Assembly: GCA_030151225.1 (NCBI GenBank)
Contig: JASLEG010000080.1
Location: forward strand, 1 to 31,316
DNA length: 31,316 nucleotides
Reading direction: 5' to 3'
Origin: Burkholderia sp.
Lineage (GTDB): Bacteria; Pseudomonadota; Gammaproteobacteria; Burkholderiales; Burkholderiaceae
Made by a program: the position numbers and the translations under genes. The notes beneath the pieces are model-generated. The model worked only from the letters and a program-made list of their open reading frames with translations. It made no database searches and was not told the origin of the DNA. Shown piece after piece: positions 1 to 6,195 of this stretch (positions are counted from its first letter, which is position 1; each line of letters opens with the position of its first letter).

Positions 1-2
1 CG

Positions 3-338
3 CCAGGGCGTTACTACATCGTCGATAGGCAATCAGGTGGGCGGCTGGGTTGGCTTTACGACTTTGCACGTGCAAATTTCTACGGTACCGATCGAAATAA
101 ATGGTTCGCGCTTTATCGGGATGACGGTAGAGTCGACGACACGACAGTCTTCAACGGTGCTCGTCGCGGTGCGTTTCGCCTCCACCCGAATGGTTGTTTC
201 GGCCGTAGCCAAGGGTGTATAGCAATACAGGATCAGAACGACTTCGATCGGATCTCAGCCTATATTCGGGTGCAGGGAGCGACAGTGCCGATTCCTGGCA
301 GTGACACGAAAGCGTACGGTTTCATTGAGGTGAAATGA
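3..338 (+). CDS. DUF2778/Tlde1-like L,D-transpeptidase-type toxin, C-terminal part (start lies before the window)
   Basis: The reading frame is open from base 3 to the TGA at 336-338 and gives 111 residues. It begins with P-G-R-Y-Y-I-V-D-R and carries F-R-L-H61-P and R-S69-Q-G-C72-I, the His...Ser-x-Gly-Cys arrangement of the L,D-transpeptidase-like active site found in DUF2778 (Tlde1) proteins. In known members this domain acts on peptidoglycan peptides in the periplasm and is often a type VI secretion effector. The N-terminus is outside the window, so a secretion-adaptor region cannot be judged. The stop overlaps the next gene, a small membrane protein that is its probable immunity partner. 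Base composition is less GC-rich than in the T3SS genes, which suggests an accessory module. The family call is fairly secure; the effector role is inferred. Confidence 0.78.
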   Translation, partial: PGRYYIVDRQSGGRLGWLYDFARANFYGTDRNKWFALYRDDGRVDDTTVFNGARRGAFRLHPNGCFGRSQGCIAIQDQNDFDRISAYIRVQGATVPIPGSDTKAYGFIEVK

Positions 339-607
339 TGAAGTTCGGACGATACGCGCTGAACGTGATCGGTGCGGTCGCGATTGGCCTGCTGTTCACG
401 AAATGGTTCATGCAGTTGCCGATCGAGACGCCGATAGCCTGGTGGATCGAGTCAGCGATGGACATGCTCGGGATGGATGTGATCGCGCACGCGGACGATG
501 TCGAGCCGATCGGTTTCTTTCTCTTCTTGTTCGCGAGCATTGCCGGGGGCGGTGTCGTGATGTGGGCGATCAATCGGCTTGTTATCCGGCTCGTCAGGCG
601 ACAGTGA
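338..607 (+). CDS. Small inner-membrane protein, probable immunity protein of the upstream toxin
   Basis: This 89-residue protein has two hydrophobic segments (about residues 8-24 and 58-82) separated by a more polar, acidic stretch (about 27-57), and a basic C-terminus ending R-L-V-R-R-Q. That predicts two membrane spans with the loop facing the periplasm. An ATG at 335 overlaps the toxin stop as ATGA, and the ATG at 338 lies 5-7 nt after an AGGTG-like ribosome site, so 338 is preferred. Tight translational coupling to a peptidoglycan-targeting toxin is the usual layout of effector/immunity pairs, and a periplasm-facing loop would meet such a toxin where it acts. I do not recognise the family by sequence; the function is inferred from context. 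Confidence 0.6.
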   Translation: MKFGRYALNVIGAVAIGLLFTKWFMQLPIETPIAWWIESAMDMLGMDVIAHADDVEPIGFFLFLFASIAGGGVVMWAINRLVIRLVRRQ

Positions 608-658
608 CTGGTGTCGTATTGAGCGTTGCGTGTGAAGCAATGAATCGCCGATTCTGAA

Positions 659-1396
659 TCAGACCTCCTTTAGATCCGCCACAAAGTCGTAGTAATCCTC
701 CCGACAATAAGTATCGGTCAGTTCGATCGCGCGCTGGTCCGCCGAGTATCCGATTCGCGTGATCACCAACAACGCGGTTTGCGGCGCAACGCCCATCAAG
801 CTGGCGACTTCCTCGTCCGCGTTCACCGCGCGGAAATGCTGCGAGGTACAGACCACCGTTTGCCCGCGCGCATCCAGATAGCGATAGAGCGAGTTGTCGA
901 TCGCCAACGGATCCGGGACGATCGCGACGGGCAGCGCCGACTGCTCCAGTGCCATCACGGCGCCATCCGCGCGTCGCAGTCTGCGCAAGCAAGCGACAGA
1001 CGCACCGGGCATCAAGCCTAGTCGCATGGATTCATCGCGATTCGCCACGCGCAGGACTCGATCCAGCCAGACGGATTCCGGCTTGAAACCACGCTGCTCC
1101 AGCATTTCGCTCCAGCCGATCACACGAGAAAGCGGGCCGCTGGCGCGCGGCGTGATGAAACTGCCCGAGCCGCGAACGCGCCGGATCAAACCCTGCTCGG
1201 CCAGCACCGCGATGGCCTTGCGCGCGGTGATGCGCGATACGCCGACGTATTCGGACAAGCTGCGTTCGGACGGCAGTGCTTCCCCCGCGGACCAACTGCC
1301 GGCGTGAATGGCGGCTTCGATTCGCGATGCCAACTGGAGATAGAGCGGGGTGTCGCTCTGTTCGTCGGGCGTCAACTCCTGCCAGCGTGGGTCCAT
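659..1396 (-). CDS. GntR-family (HutC subfamily) transcriptional regulator with UTRA domain
   Basis: The 245-residue protein has an N-terminal winged helix (about residues 15-82) with the GntR signature P-L-Y-L-Q-L, then A-G-E-A-L-P-S-E-R and V-S-R-I-T-A-R-K-A. A UTRA ligand-binding domain follows (about 95-240). Length and layout fit HutC/NagR/PhnF-type repressors that respond to small metabolites; the ligand cannot be told. Upstream lies a minus-strand TATAAT (1434-1429), and between it and the start codon is the 8-bp palindrome AAGCGCTT (1408-1415), a plausible autoregulatory operator. No adjacent catabolic operon is seen, so its target is unclear. Confidence 0.88.
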   Translation of the reverse strand: MDPRWQELTPDEQSDTPLYLQLASRIEAAIHAGSWSAGEALPSERSLSEYVGVSRITARKAIAVLAEQGLIRRVRGSGSFITPRASGPLSRVIGWSEMLEQRGFKPESVWLDRVLRVANRDESMRLGLMPGASVACLRRLRRADGAVMALEQSALPVAIVPDPLAIDNSLYRYLDARGQTVVCTSQHFRAVNADEEVASLMGVAPQTALLVITRIGYSADQRAIELTDTYCREDYYDFVADLKEV

Positions 1397-1407
1397 GGAC
1401 TGCTCTT

Positions 1408-1434
1408 AAGCGCTTGAATTGGTGGCTGATTATA
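1408..1434 (-). promoter_or_regulatory. Probable promoter and operator of the GntR gene
   Basis: On the minus strand a TATAAT hexamer occupies 1434-1429, and no good -35 hexamer is evident. The perfect palindrome AAGCGCTT at 1408-1415 falls between the expected transcription start (about 1422) and the GntR start codon at 1396. This is a typical place for an autorepressor site. Confidence 0.45.
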
Positions 1435-1574
1435 TATCTGCCCTAATGGGGAGATGGGCAAGGCGCCGATAGCCGAGAACGGGGCGGATGGATGTCGTTC
1501 AGCCTGGCTGGGCGAGTCACCGAGCTTCGGCTATTGGGGCCGAGTGGGGCGGATCGTCAGGTGGGGAGATCGCC

Positions 1575-1599
1575 TCCGGGAGAGGTGAACGCTCCCGGA
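1575..1599 (-). terminator. Stem-loop downstream of the small exported protein gene
   Basis: TCCGGGAG (1575-1582) and CTCCCGGA (1592-1599) form an 8-bp perfect stem with a 9-nt loop, starting 11 nt after the stop codon of the minus-strand gene at 1610. No T-run follows, so termination is probable but not certain. Confidence 0.5.
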
Positions 1600-1609
1600 T
1601 GAATTGCGG

Positions 1610-1945
1610 CTACTGCCCGATGATCTTCCTGGAGACGACGTAGACGTCGACACCGCTCATCGAGCACTCTTCAGACGAGGCTTCGCTGGACGTGATGATT
1701 TCGATCGTATTACCGGTGCGTTCCCGATACGTGATGTCGTAAACCTGTCGGTACAAATCCTTGCCGACCTTTTCCGATGCGATCAGTTTGGCCTTGGTCC
1801 TGGACTCGTCGAGCTTGGTCGGGTCTGTCATCCCGGCATTTTTTAGATGTACCAATCCCATGTTGATCGGCCAACTCTCGCATCTCGGCGGAGCCGCCAA
1901 GGCGACAGCCGGAATCCACGCGGCGATGAGAAGAAGGGTTTTCAT
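1610..1945 (-). CDS. Small exported hypothetical protein
   Basis: The 111-residue protein starts with a clear Sec signal peptide (M-K-T, hydrophobic core L-L-L-I-A-A-W-I-P-A-V-A-L-A, probable cleavage after A-L-A at about residue 17). The mature part is about 94 residues with a Cys soon after cleavage (P-R-C) and another at E-E-C-S, which could form a disulfide. A CAGGT-like ribosome site precedes the ATG. I do not recognise the family; such small periplasmic proteins are common and uncharacterised in Burkholderia. A stem-loop lies just downstream, so it appears to be a single-gene unit. Confidence 0.7.
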   Translation of the reverse strand: MKTLLLIAAWIPAVALAAPPRCESWPINMGLVHLKNAGMTDPTKLDESRTKAKLIASEKVGKDLYRQVYDITYRERTGNTIEIITSSEASSEECSMSGVDVYVVSRKIIGQ

Positions 1946-2265
1946 GGGATTACCTGCAAGGTGCGATCTCCACTAGTCCAGATGCGACGACGAATTTGTT
2001 GATTCTGGACGATGCAGCCGCTAGATGCCTGGCCAGGGTTCTGTGTGCTGTCGCCGTGGATGAGCATGCCGGTTCTGGCGCCCAAGAGGCTGCGTTACAT
2101 CAACCATGAGCGCATGGTGGTCGAGGAGACCAGTGACGGCCTATCAGTTGCACTGGCCAGTGCGATGGGCCGGCTGGTCACCACGCCGATCCAACTGGAA
2201 AGGGGCGCCAAGCCAGGCGGGCATATCCCCCCCGGCAATGGCGCCCCTCAAGCACTACCACCTAC
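1946..2265. other. Gene-free spacer at the left edge of the T3SS cluster
   Basis: This 320-bp stretch separates the small exported protein gene from the end of the hrc minus-strand operon. It holds the strong stem-loop at 2201-2248. The only open frame, 2012-2338 on the plus strand, runs through that stem-loop and into the antisense of the HpaA-like gene. It has no convincing ribosome site and no recognisable domain. A decayed gene fragment at about 2050-2200 cannot be excluded. Confidence 0.5.
2201..2248 (-). terminator. Terminator of the hrcU-to-HpaA operon
   Basis: AGGGGCGCCA (2201-2210) and TGGCGCCCCT (2239-2248) form a perfect 10-bp stem with a structured GC-rich interior. It begins 17 nt past the stop of the last gene of the minus-strand operon. 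In the minus direction the second arm runs into a short TTT, consistent with a weak intrinsic terminator closing the hrc operon. Confidence 0.6.
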
Positions 2266-3150
2266 TTACTTCTCCCCATCCCCGCCCGAAGCCTTCTTCC
2301 TCGACCGAGCCACAATCCCCGCGCCAACGCTCTGCTGAATCGCCCCGCCACGTTCGCGCCGAGCCTTCCCGGCCTGATAAGAAGCCCTGAGCATGGCCAA
2401 TGGCAGGATATGGTGAAACGACTCACTCCCCATCCCTTTCCCGGCATGCTGAGCCAAGTCCTTCAACGCCGAAATTCCCCCCGCGCCAACCGATCCGATC
2501 TTCATCTCGATCTGCAGCAGATTGACGATCAGCGCACTCAACCTCGCATTCCAGGGCCCGGCCTCGCTATTCCCCGCCGTCTCGAACAACTGCCGAATCG
2601 ACTCATGCCAGGCATTGCGCACCGCTTCCGCGCGCTGCATTTCATGCCCGGTCTCGAACTTCGCCGCAATCGCATCCAGATGGCTGGTGGGCGCCGCCTG
2701 CGCCGAAGCCGGCCGCGCGCCGCCGCTCGCCTGGGCGTCAGCGCCACCGTTGCCGCCCGCCGCCTCGATCTGCGTATCGTCCTGCTGTTCCTGTTCCCTT
2801 CCACGGCCGCCGCCACCGCCCCGGCCGCCGTTCAGCGCATCCATGTCGTTGTTCTTGACGTCCCCGCCACCCTCATCGTCGCCGCCGGCACCCCGAGCCG
2901 AATTCCGCCGCGCCCGTTCATTCGCGCGCCGCTTGTTGCGCTGCAGGCTCGCGAACTTCCTCGAACCCTGGTTGTTGTTCTGCGCCTGGTTGGTATTGGT
3001 GAACAAGGTGCCGTTATAGGTGGTCGCCCGCTGCGCCTGCCGGGCTCCTTCCTTCGCCGACGCATTCTGCTGCGCATCCCCCGCGCGACGCAGCTGATCC
3101 GCCGCCGCCGTGGTCTGCGAGCGAATGGTGGGAGTTCGATTCAAAGCCAT
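2266..3150 (-). CDS. HpaA-like type III secretion control protein (positional assignment)
   Basis: This 294-residue protein is the last gene of the hrcU-V-hpaP-Q-R-S operon, the place hpaA occupies in Xanthomonas, where HpaA is a secreted regulator of substrate export. Residues 1-160 are low-complexity, rich in Gln/Asn/Gly/Arg, with a strongly basic patch at about 68-85 (N-K-R-R-A-N-E-R-A-R-R-N) that resembles a nuclear localisation signal, a known feature of HpaA. Residues about 160-260 look helical and more conserved (W-H-E-S-I-R-Q-L-F-E, then L-I-V-N-L-L-Q-I-E-M-K). A GGGAGA ribosome site precedes the ATG, 16 nt after hrcS. No membrane segment is present, so it is not SctD. The HpaA identity is inferred from order, length and the basic patch. 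Confidence 0.5.
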   Translation of the reverse strand: MALNRTPTIRSQTTAAADQLRRAGDAQQNASAKEGARQAQRATTYNGTLFTNTNQAQNNNQGSRKFASLQRNKRRANERARRNSARGAGGDDEGGGDVKNNDMDALNGGRGGGGGRGREQEQQDDTQIEAAGGNGGADAQASGGARPASAQAAPTSHLDAIAAKFETGHEMQRAEAVRNAWHESIRQLFETAGNSEAGPWNARLSALIVNLLQIEMKIGSVGAGGISALKDLAQHAGKGMGSESFHHILPLAMLRASYQAGKARRERGGAIQQSVGAGIVARSRKKASGGDGEK

Positions 3151-3166
3151 GAAACACGTCTCCCGA

Positions 3167-3430
3167 TCAAAGCGGCACGGCCGTGCGCATCATCTGGTTG
3201 GCAAAATGCAGCACCGCCGCACAACAAACCGGCGCCGCCACGATGATGGTGATGGTCACCGCGATCAGCTTGATCACCTGCGGCAAGGTCTGGTCCTGCA
3301 GCGACGTGATCGCCTGCACGAACGACACCCCCAGCCCAACCACGGCCGCCACGATCACCGGCGGCAGCGAAACCGTGAGACACAGCAGCATGCCCTGCGT
3401 GGTAAACCGGATCAGCGAATCGACATCCAT
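3167..3430 (-). CDS. hrcS: T3SS export apparatus protein HrcS (SctS)
   Basis: The 87-residue protein has the SctS/FliQ size and form: two membrane helices (about 12-38 and 50-75) with the conserved middle stretch G-L-G-V-S-F-V-Q-A-I-T-S-L-Q-D-Q-T-L. SctS joins SctR and SctT in the export gate at the centre of the inner-membrane apparatus. The gene lies 12 nt after hrcR and 16 nt before the HpaA-like gene, in the hrcU operon. Confidence 0.96.
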   Translation of the reverse strand: MDVDSLIRFTTQGMLLCLTVSLPPVIVAAVVGLGVSFVQAITSLQDQTLPQVIKLIAVTITIIVAAPVCCAAVLHFANQMMRTAVPL

Positions 3431-3442
3431 GTCCGAGACTCC

Positions 3443-4093
3443 TTACTTGTAGGTCATCACGAGACCGTGGATCAGCGTCGACCAGCCGTCCATCACCACG
3501 AACAGCAGCAGCTTGAACGGAATCGCGACGTTGGTCGGCGTGACCTGGTTCAGGCCCAGCGCGAGCAGCACGTTGGCGATGATCAGGTCCACCACGATGA
3601 AGGCGATATACAGCAGGAAGCCGATCTTGAATGCATCGGTCAGCTCGGAGAGCGTGAACGAGGGCGCCAGCACGATCAGGTCGTTCTCGCTCAACTGCTG
3701 CGCCTGCTCCTTGGGCCAGACCACCGCCGCCGAGCGCAGGAAGAAGCGCTTCTCCCGCTCCGCCGTGTGCTTCACGAGAAACGCCCGAAACGGCTCCTTC
3801 GCCGCGCCGAACGCCTGTATCAAGGCCTGCGACGGCTGCGAGGCGAGTTGCTGCCCTTCCAGCGCCTTCGAGGCCTGCATCCCGATCGGCGCCATCACGT
3901 AGATCGACACCAGGATCGCGATGCCGTTCAGCACCATGTTGGGCGGCACCTGCTGCACGCCCAGCGCGTTGCGCAGCAGGCCCAGCACCACCACGATCTT
4001 CGCGTAGGAGGTGACCACCATCGCCACGAAGGGCAGCAGGCTGATCGCGATGACGACCAGCAGCAGCCCGGTAATGTCACTGAATTGAACCAT
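3443..4093 (-). CDS. hrcR: T3SS export apparatus protein HrcR (SctR)
   Basis: The 216-residue protein matches SctR/FliP/YscR. It has an N-terminal helix and second membrane segment followed by L-R-N-A-L-G-V-Q-Q-V-P-P-N, a cytoplasmic/periplasmic middle region, and the C-terminal pair of membrane helices with A-F-K-I-G-F-L-L-Y-I-A-F and P-F-K-L-L-L-F-V-V-M-D-G-W. SctR5-SctS4-SctT1 is the known core export gate. Its first codons overlap the end of hrcQ by 17 nt, indicating translational coupling. Confidence 0.97.
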   Translation of the reverse strand: MVQFSDITGLLLVVIAISLLPFVAMVVTSYAKIVVVLGLLRNALGVQQVPPNMVLNGIAILVSIYVMAPIGMQASKALEGQQLASQPSQALIQAFGAAKEPFRAFLVKHTAEREKRFFLRSAAVVWPKEQAQQLSENDLIVLAPSFTLSELTDAFKIGFLLYIAFIVVDLIIANVLLALGLNQVTPTNVAIPFKLLLFVVMDGWSTLIHGLVMTYK

Positions 4094-4385
4094 GCCGATG
4101 CGCCATGCGAATGATGCGGACCCCGAGATGCTCGCCCACCGTCACGAGCTCGCCGAAACCAACCGTCTGGCCGTGCACCACCAGGCGCAGCTGCGCGTCG
4201 GCGGCGGGCACCGGCAGCTCGACGACGTAACCCGGCCCGAGCGCGGAAAGCTGGTCGAGCGGCAGCGCGACGGTATCGATCTCGAACTGCACGGGCAGCT
4301 CGATGGCGCCGACCACGATCGGTTCGTCGGGGCGATCCGTCGCCAGGCCGATATCGGCGCGTGTCGAATCGAGTTCGTCGGACAT
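4077..4385 (-). CDS. Probable internally initiated SctQ-C (C-terminal HrcQ isoform)
   Basis: Within hrcQ, in the same frame, the sequence AGGAG (4396-4392) lies 6 nt before an ATG (4385-4383, Met377). Translation from here gives exactly the 102-residue SPOA part. Alternative-start SctQ-C products of about 85-105 residues are established for Yersinia YscQ and Salmonella SpaO, and Pseudomonas splits the function into HrcQA and HrcQB. The sequence support is the ribosome site and the exact domain boundary; expression is inferred. Confidence 0.55.
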   Translation of the reverse strand: MSDELDSTRADIGLATDRPDEPIVVGAIELPVQFEIDTVALPLDQLSALGPGYVVELPVPAADAQLRLVVHGQTVGFGELVTVGEHLGVRIIRMAHRHGSIQ

Positions 4386-5513
4386 GTACCACTCCTGAGT
4401 AAGGGTAAGCGACCGGCCGTCGAGCGCCGCGCCGGCATGCACGCGCGCATGGCCGCGGGCGCCCCAGGCGGCCACCACGCGCGGCGCGGCGCCATCGGGC
4501 GCGGCGCCTTGCAACGCGGCGGCGTCGAAGGTCGGGAACAGGCAGCGCAGCAGCACGTCTCCGGGTTCGAGCGCGGCGAGCGTGTCGACCGCGTAGCTTC
4601 GCGTGCCGACGATCGCGCTGCCCGGTAGGGTCAGCGCGGGGAACGCCGTGCGCCAGGGCTCGCTCGCCGTGCGCGCGATCAGCGCGTCGAGCGTCGCGAG
4701 CACGGCGGTGCCGAGGGCCACGGTGCAATCGATGCGGGTGTCGCCGAAGGCGACCGACAGCGCCACGGGCGGCACGTCGAAACGCGCGTCGGCTCGTGGG
4801 TCGTGTCGTGAGTCGTGTCGAGAATCGGGGCGCGGCTCGCGCCGCGCGTCGGCCACGCAGTCGGCCAGCGGCCGGCGCGTCACCGAGACGATGCGCGGCG
4901 CGTCGAAACCGAGCTGGGCCAGCGCGCCGGCCAGCGGATCGAGCAGCACGCCGGCCACGGCCTGGCGCAGCGCCAGCTCGGCGCCGCCGGGCGCGAGCAT
5001 GGCCGGTGCGCCGGGGGAAAGGGACGAAGCCGCGCGATCGGGCCAGGCGACGATCGCCAGCGCCGGATGGGCATCGAGGTCGAGTTCGACGAATACCGGC
5101 CGCGGCGCGCCGCCGGGCGCGGCCACCGACAACTCGATCACGGCCGGATCGCGCGCGCCGCTTCGCGCGGGCAAGCCGGCCAGCGGCTCGGCGCGCAGCA
5201 GCGCGGCGCCGGTGGCGGCCTGCACGGCGGGGCCCAGGCGCGTGTCGTGCACGGTCTGCGAGAGGCGCGCGAGGCTGGTGTCGATGCGGCGCGGCACGGC
5301 GCGCGCGATCGGCGCGGCGGGAGGCACGGCATCGACCTCGGCAGGCGCTTCGCCGCCCGCCGCTTGATCATCGGGCTGTTGCCGCTGCCACGAAGCCTCG
5401 ACCTGCGCCCCCGCCGTCCCGAACGCGGCGGGCACGGGCGCGCCCGCCGCGCGAGCGGAAGGATCGCTCGCGTCGTCGTCGCTGTCCGTCGCGCTGAGAA
5501 GGATGTCGGCCAT
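4077..5513 (-). CDS. hrcQ: T3SS cytoplasmic sorting-platform (C-ring) protein HrcQ (SctQ)
   Basis: The 478-residue product ends in a surface-presentation-of-antigens (SPOA) domain (about 405-470) with V-E-L-P-V-P, L-V-V-H-G-Q-T-V-G-F-G-E-L and G-V-R-I-I-R. SctQ builds the cytoplasmic pods with SctK and SctL that load substrates. The protein is longer than typical SctQ (about 300-370) because of an Ala/Asp/Arg-rich N-terminal and middle region that includes an Asp-Ser-Arg-His tandem repeat. An internal ATG at 4385 with a strong ribosome site could give a separate 102-residue C-terminal product. It lies 13 nt after hpaP and overlaps hrcR. Confidence 0.93.
   Translation of the reverse strand: MADILLSATDSDDDASDPSARAAGAPVPAAFGTAGAQVEASWQRQQPDDQAAGGEAPAEVDAVPPAAPIARAVPRRIDTSLARLSQTVHDTRLGPAVQAATGAALLRAEPLAGLPARSGARDPAVIELSVAAPGGAPRPVFVELDLDAHPALAIVAWPDRAASSLSPGAPAMLAPGGAELALRQAVAGVLLDPLAGALAQLGFDAPRIVSVTRRPLADCVADARREPRPDSRHDSRHDPRADARFDVPPVALSVAFGDTRIDCTVALGTAVLATLDALIARTASEPWRTAFPALTLPGSAIVGTRSYAVDTLAALEPGDVLLRCLFPTFDAAALQGAAPDGAAPRVVAAWGARGHARVHAGAALDGRSLTLTQEWYMSDELDSTRADIGLATDRPDEPIVVGAIELPVQFEIDTVALPLDQLSALGPGYVVELPVPAADAQLRLVVHGQTVGFGELVTVGEHLGVRIIRMAHRHGSIQ
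4800..4823 (-). repeat. 12-bp tandem repeat inside hrcQ
   Basis: Two adjacent 12-base units (4800-4811 and 4812-4823), differing at two bases, encode repeated Asp-Ser-Arg-His on the minus strand in the poorly conserved middle of HrcQ. It is a small in-frame expansion, likely to vary between strains. Confidence 0.6.
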
Positions 5514-5526
5514 GCGGGGGAAAGGG

Positions 5527-6195
5527 TTACCAGACGGTGAGTTCGATGTCGCGGACTTCGCCCCAGGCGCGCAGCGTATCGGCGAGTTCGCGCTGGAGCA
5601 TCGTGCTGTGCGTCAAGAGTAAGTCCCGGGCGGCTGGGTCCTGCGCATCGAACCGAAGCAGGAGACTGAAACGCGAAAGCGACAGAGACAGCCTGGTATG
5701 CGGCAGCAGCGCGGGATCCAGCGTCATCTGCGCCTCCCAGTTGCCGGCATTTGCGATCGCAGGATCGCCACAGAAGGCGGCGATCTCGCGCGTCAGCACG
5801 CCCAGCACCTGCAGGTACTGCTGCTGCTGCATGTAGACGGCCGACACCACCGGCACGGCGGCGCGCTCCACGCGGGCCGACAAGGTATCGAGATCCTCGG
5901 CCGCCGCGCCCGCCGCCAGCGGCAGGGCCGCGGCCGGCTCGGGCAGCGCCTCCTCGCCGGCGCCCGGCGCGTAGCGCGGATCGAAATACAGCGCGATCTC
6001 GGCCTGCGGCGCCGCATCCTCGGGGCTGTCCTGCCCGCCGCCGCCCGATTGCGGCTGCTCGCGCGCGGGCAGCCGGTGCGGGGCGCGGCGCGAGGCCAGC
6101 GAGGCGTAGTCGAAGCGGCGCTCGCGCGGCCGGTTCGGCTCGGCGGGCGCGGCGCCGGGGATGATGCGCGCATTGCGCGAGTCGATGGTGGTCAT
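5527..6195 (-). CDS. hpaP: HpaP (SctP-type) T3SS export control protein
   Basis: The 222-residue protein sits between hrcV and hrcQ, the place of hpaP in Ralstonia and of hpaC/hpaP in Xanthomonas. Residues 1-95 are Pro/Arg/Ala-rich and disordered. The C-terminal half (about 100-222) is the folded part, with V-Y-M-Q-Q-Q-Q-Y-L-Q-V-L, a run of hydrophobic beta-like segments (R-L-S-L-S-L-S-R-F-S-L-L-L-R-F-D) and a terminal I-E-L-T-V-W. This fits SctP-type substrate-specificity switch proteins, which contact HrcU's cytoplasmic domain. Its ATG overlaps the hrcV stop (ATGA, 6192-6195). Confidence 0.82.
   Translation of the reverse strand: MTTIDSRNARIIPGAAPAEPNRPRERRFDYASLASRRAPHRLPAREQPQSGGGGQDSPEDAAPQAEIALYFDPRYAPGAGEEALPEPAAALPLAAGAAAEDLDTLSARVERAAVPVVSAVYMQQQQYLQVLGVLTREIAAFCGDPAIANAGNWEAQMTLDPALLPHTRLSLSLSRFSLLLRFDAQDPAARDLLLTHSTMLQRELADTLRAWGEVRDIELTVW

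Noticed and set aside
37..222. Open frame of 61 codons at the left end
   Set aside because: The neighbouring frame (from base 3) has a clear DUF2778 active-site pattern and runs to a stop coupled to the next gene; the 61-codon frame is its shadow.
2012..2338. Plus-strand open frame crossing the end of the T3SS operon
   Set aside because: It runs through the operon terminator and into the antisense of the HpaA-like gene, with no ribosome site or recognisable domain.
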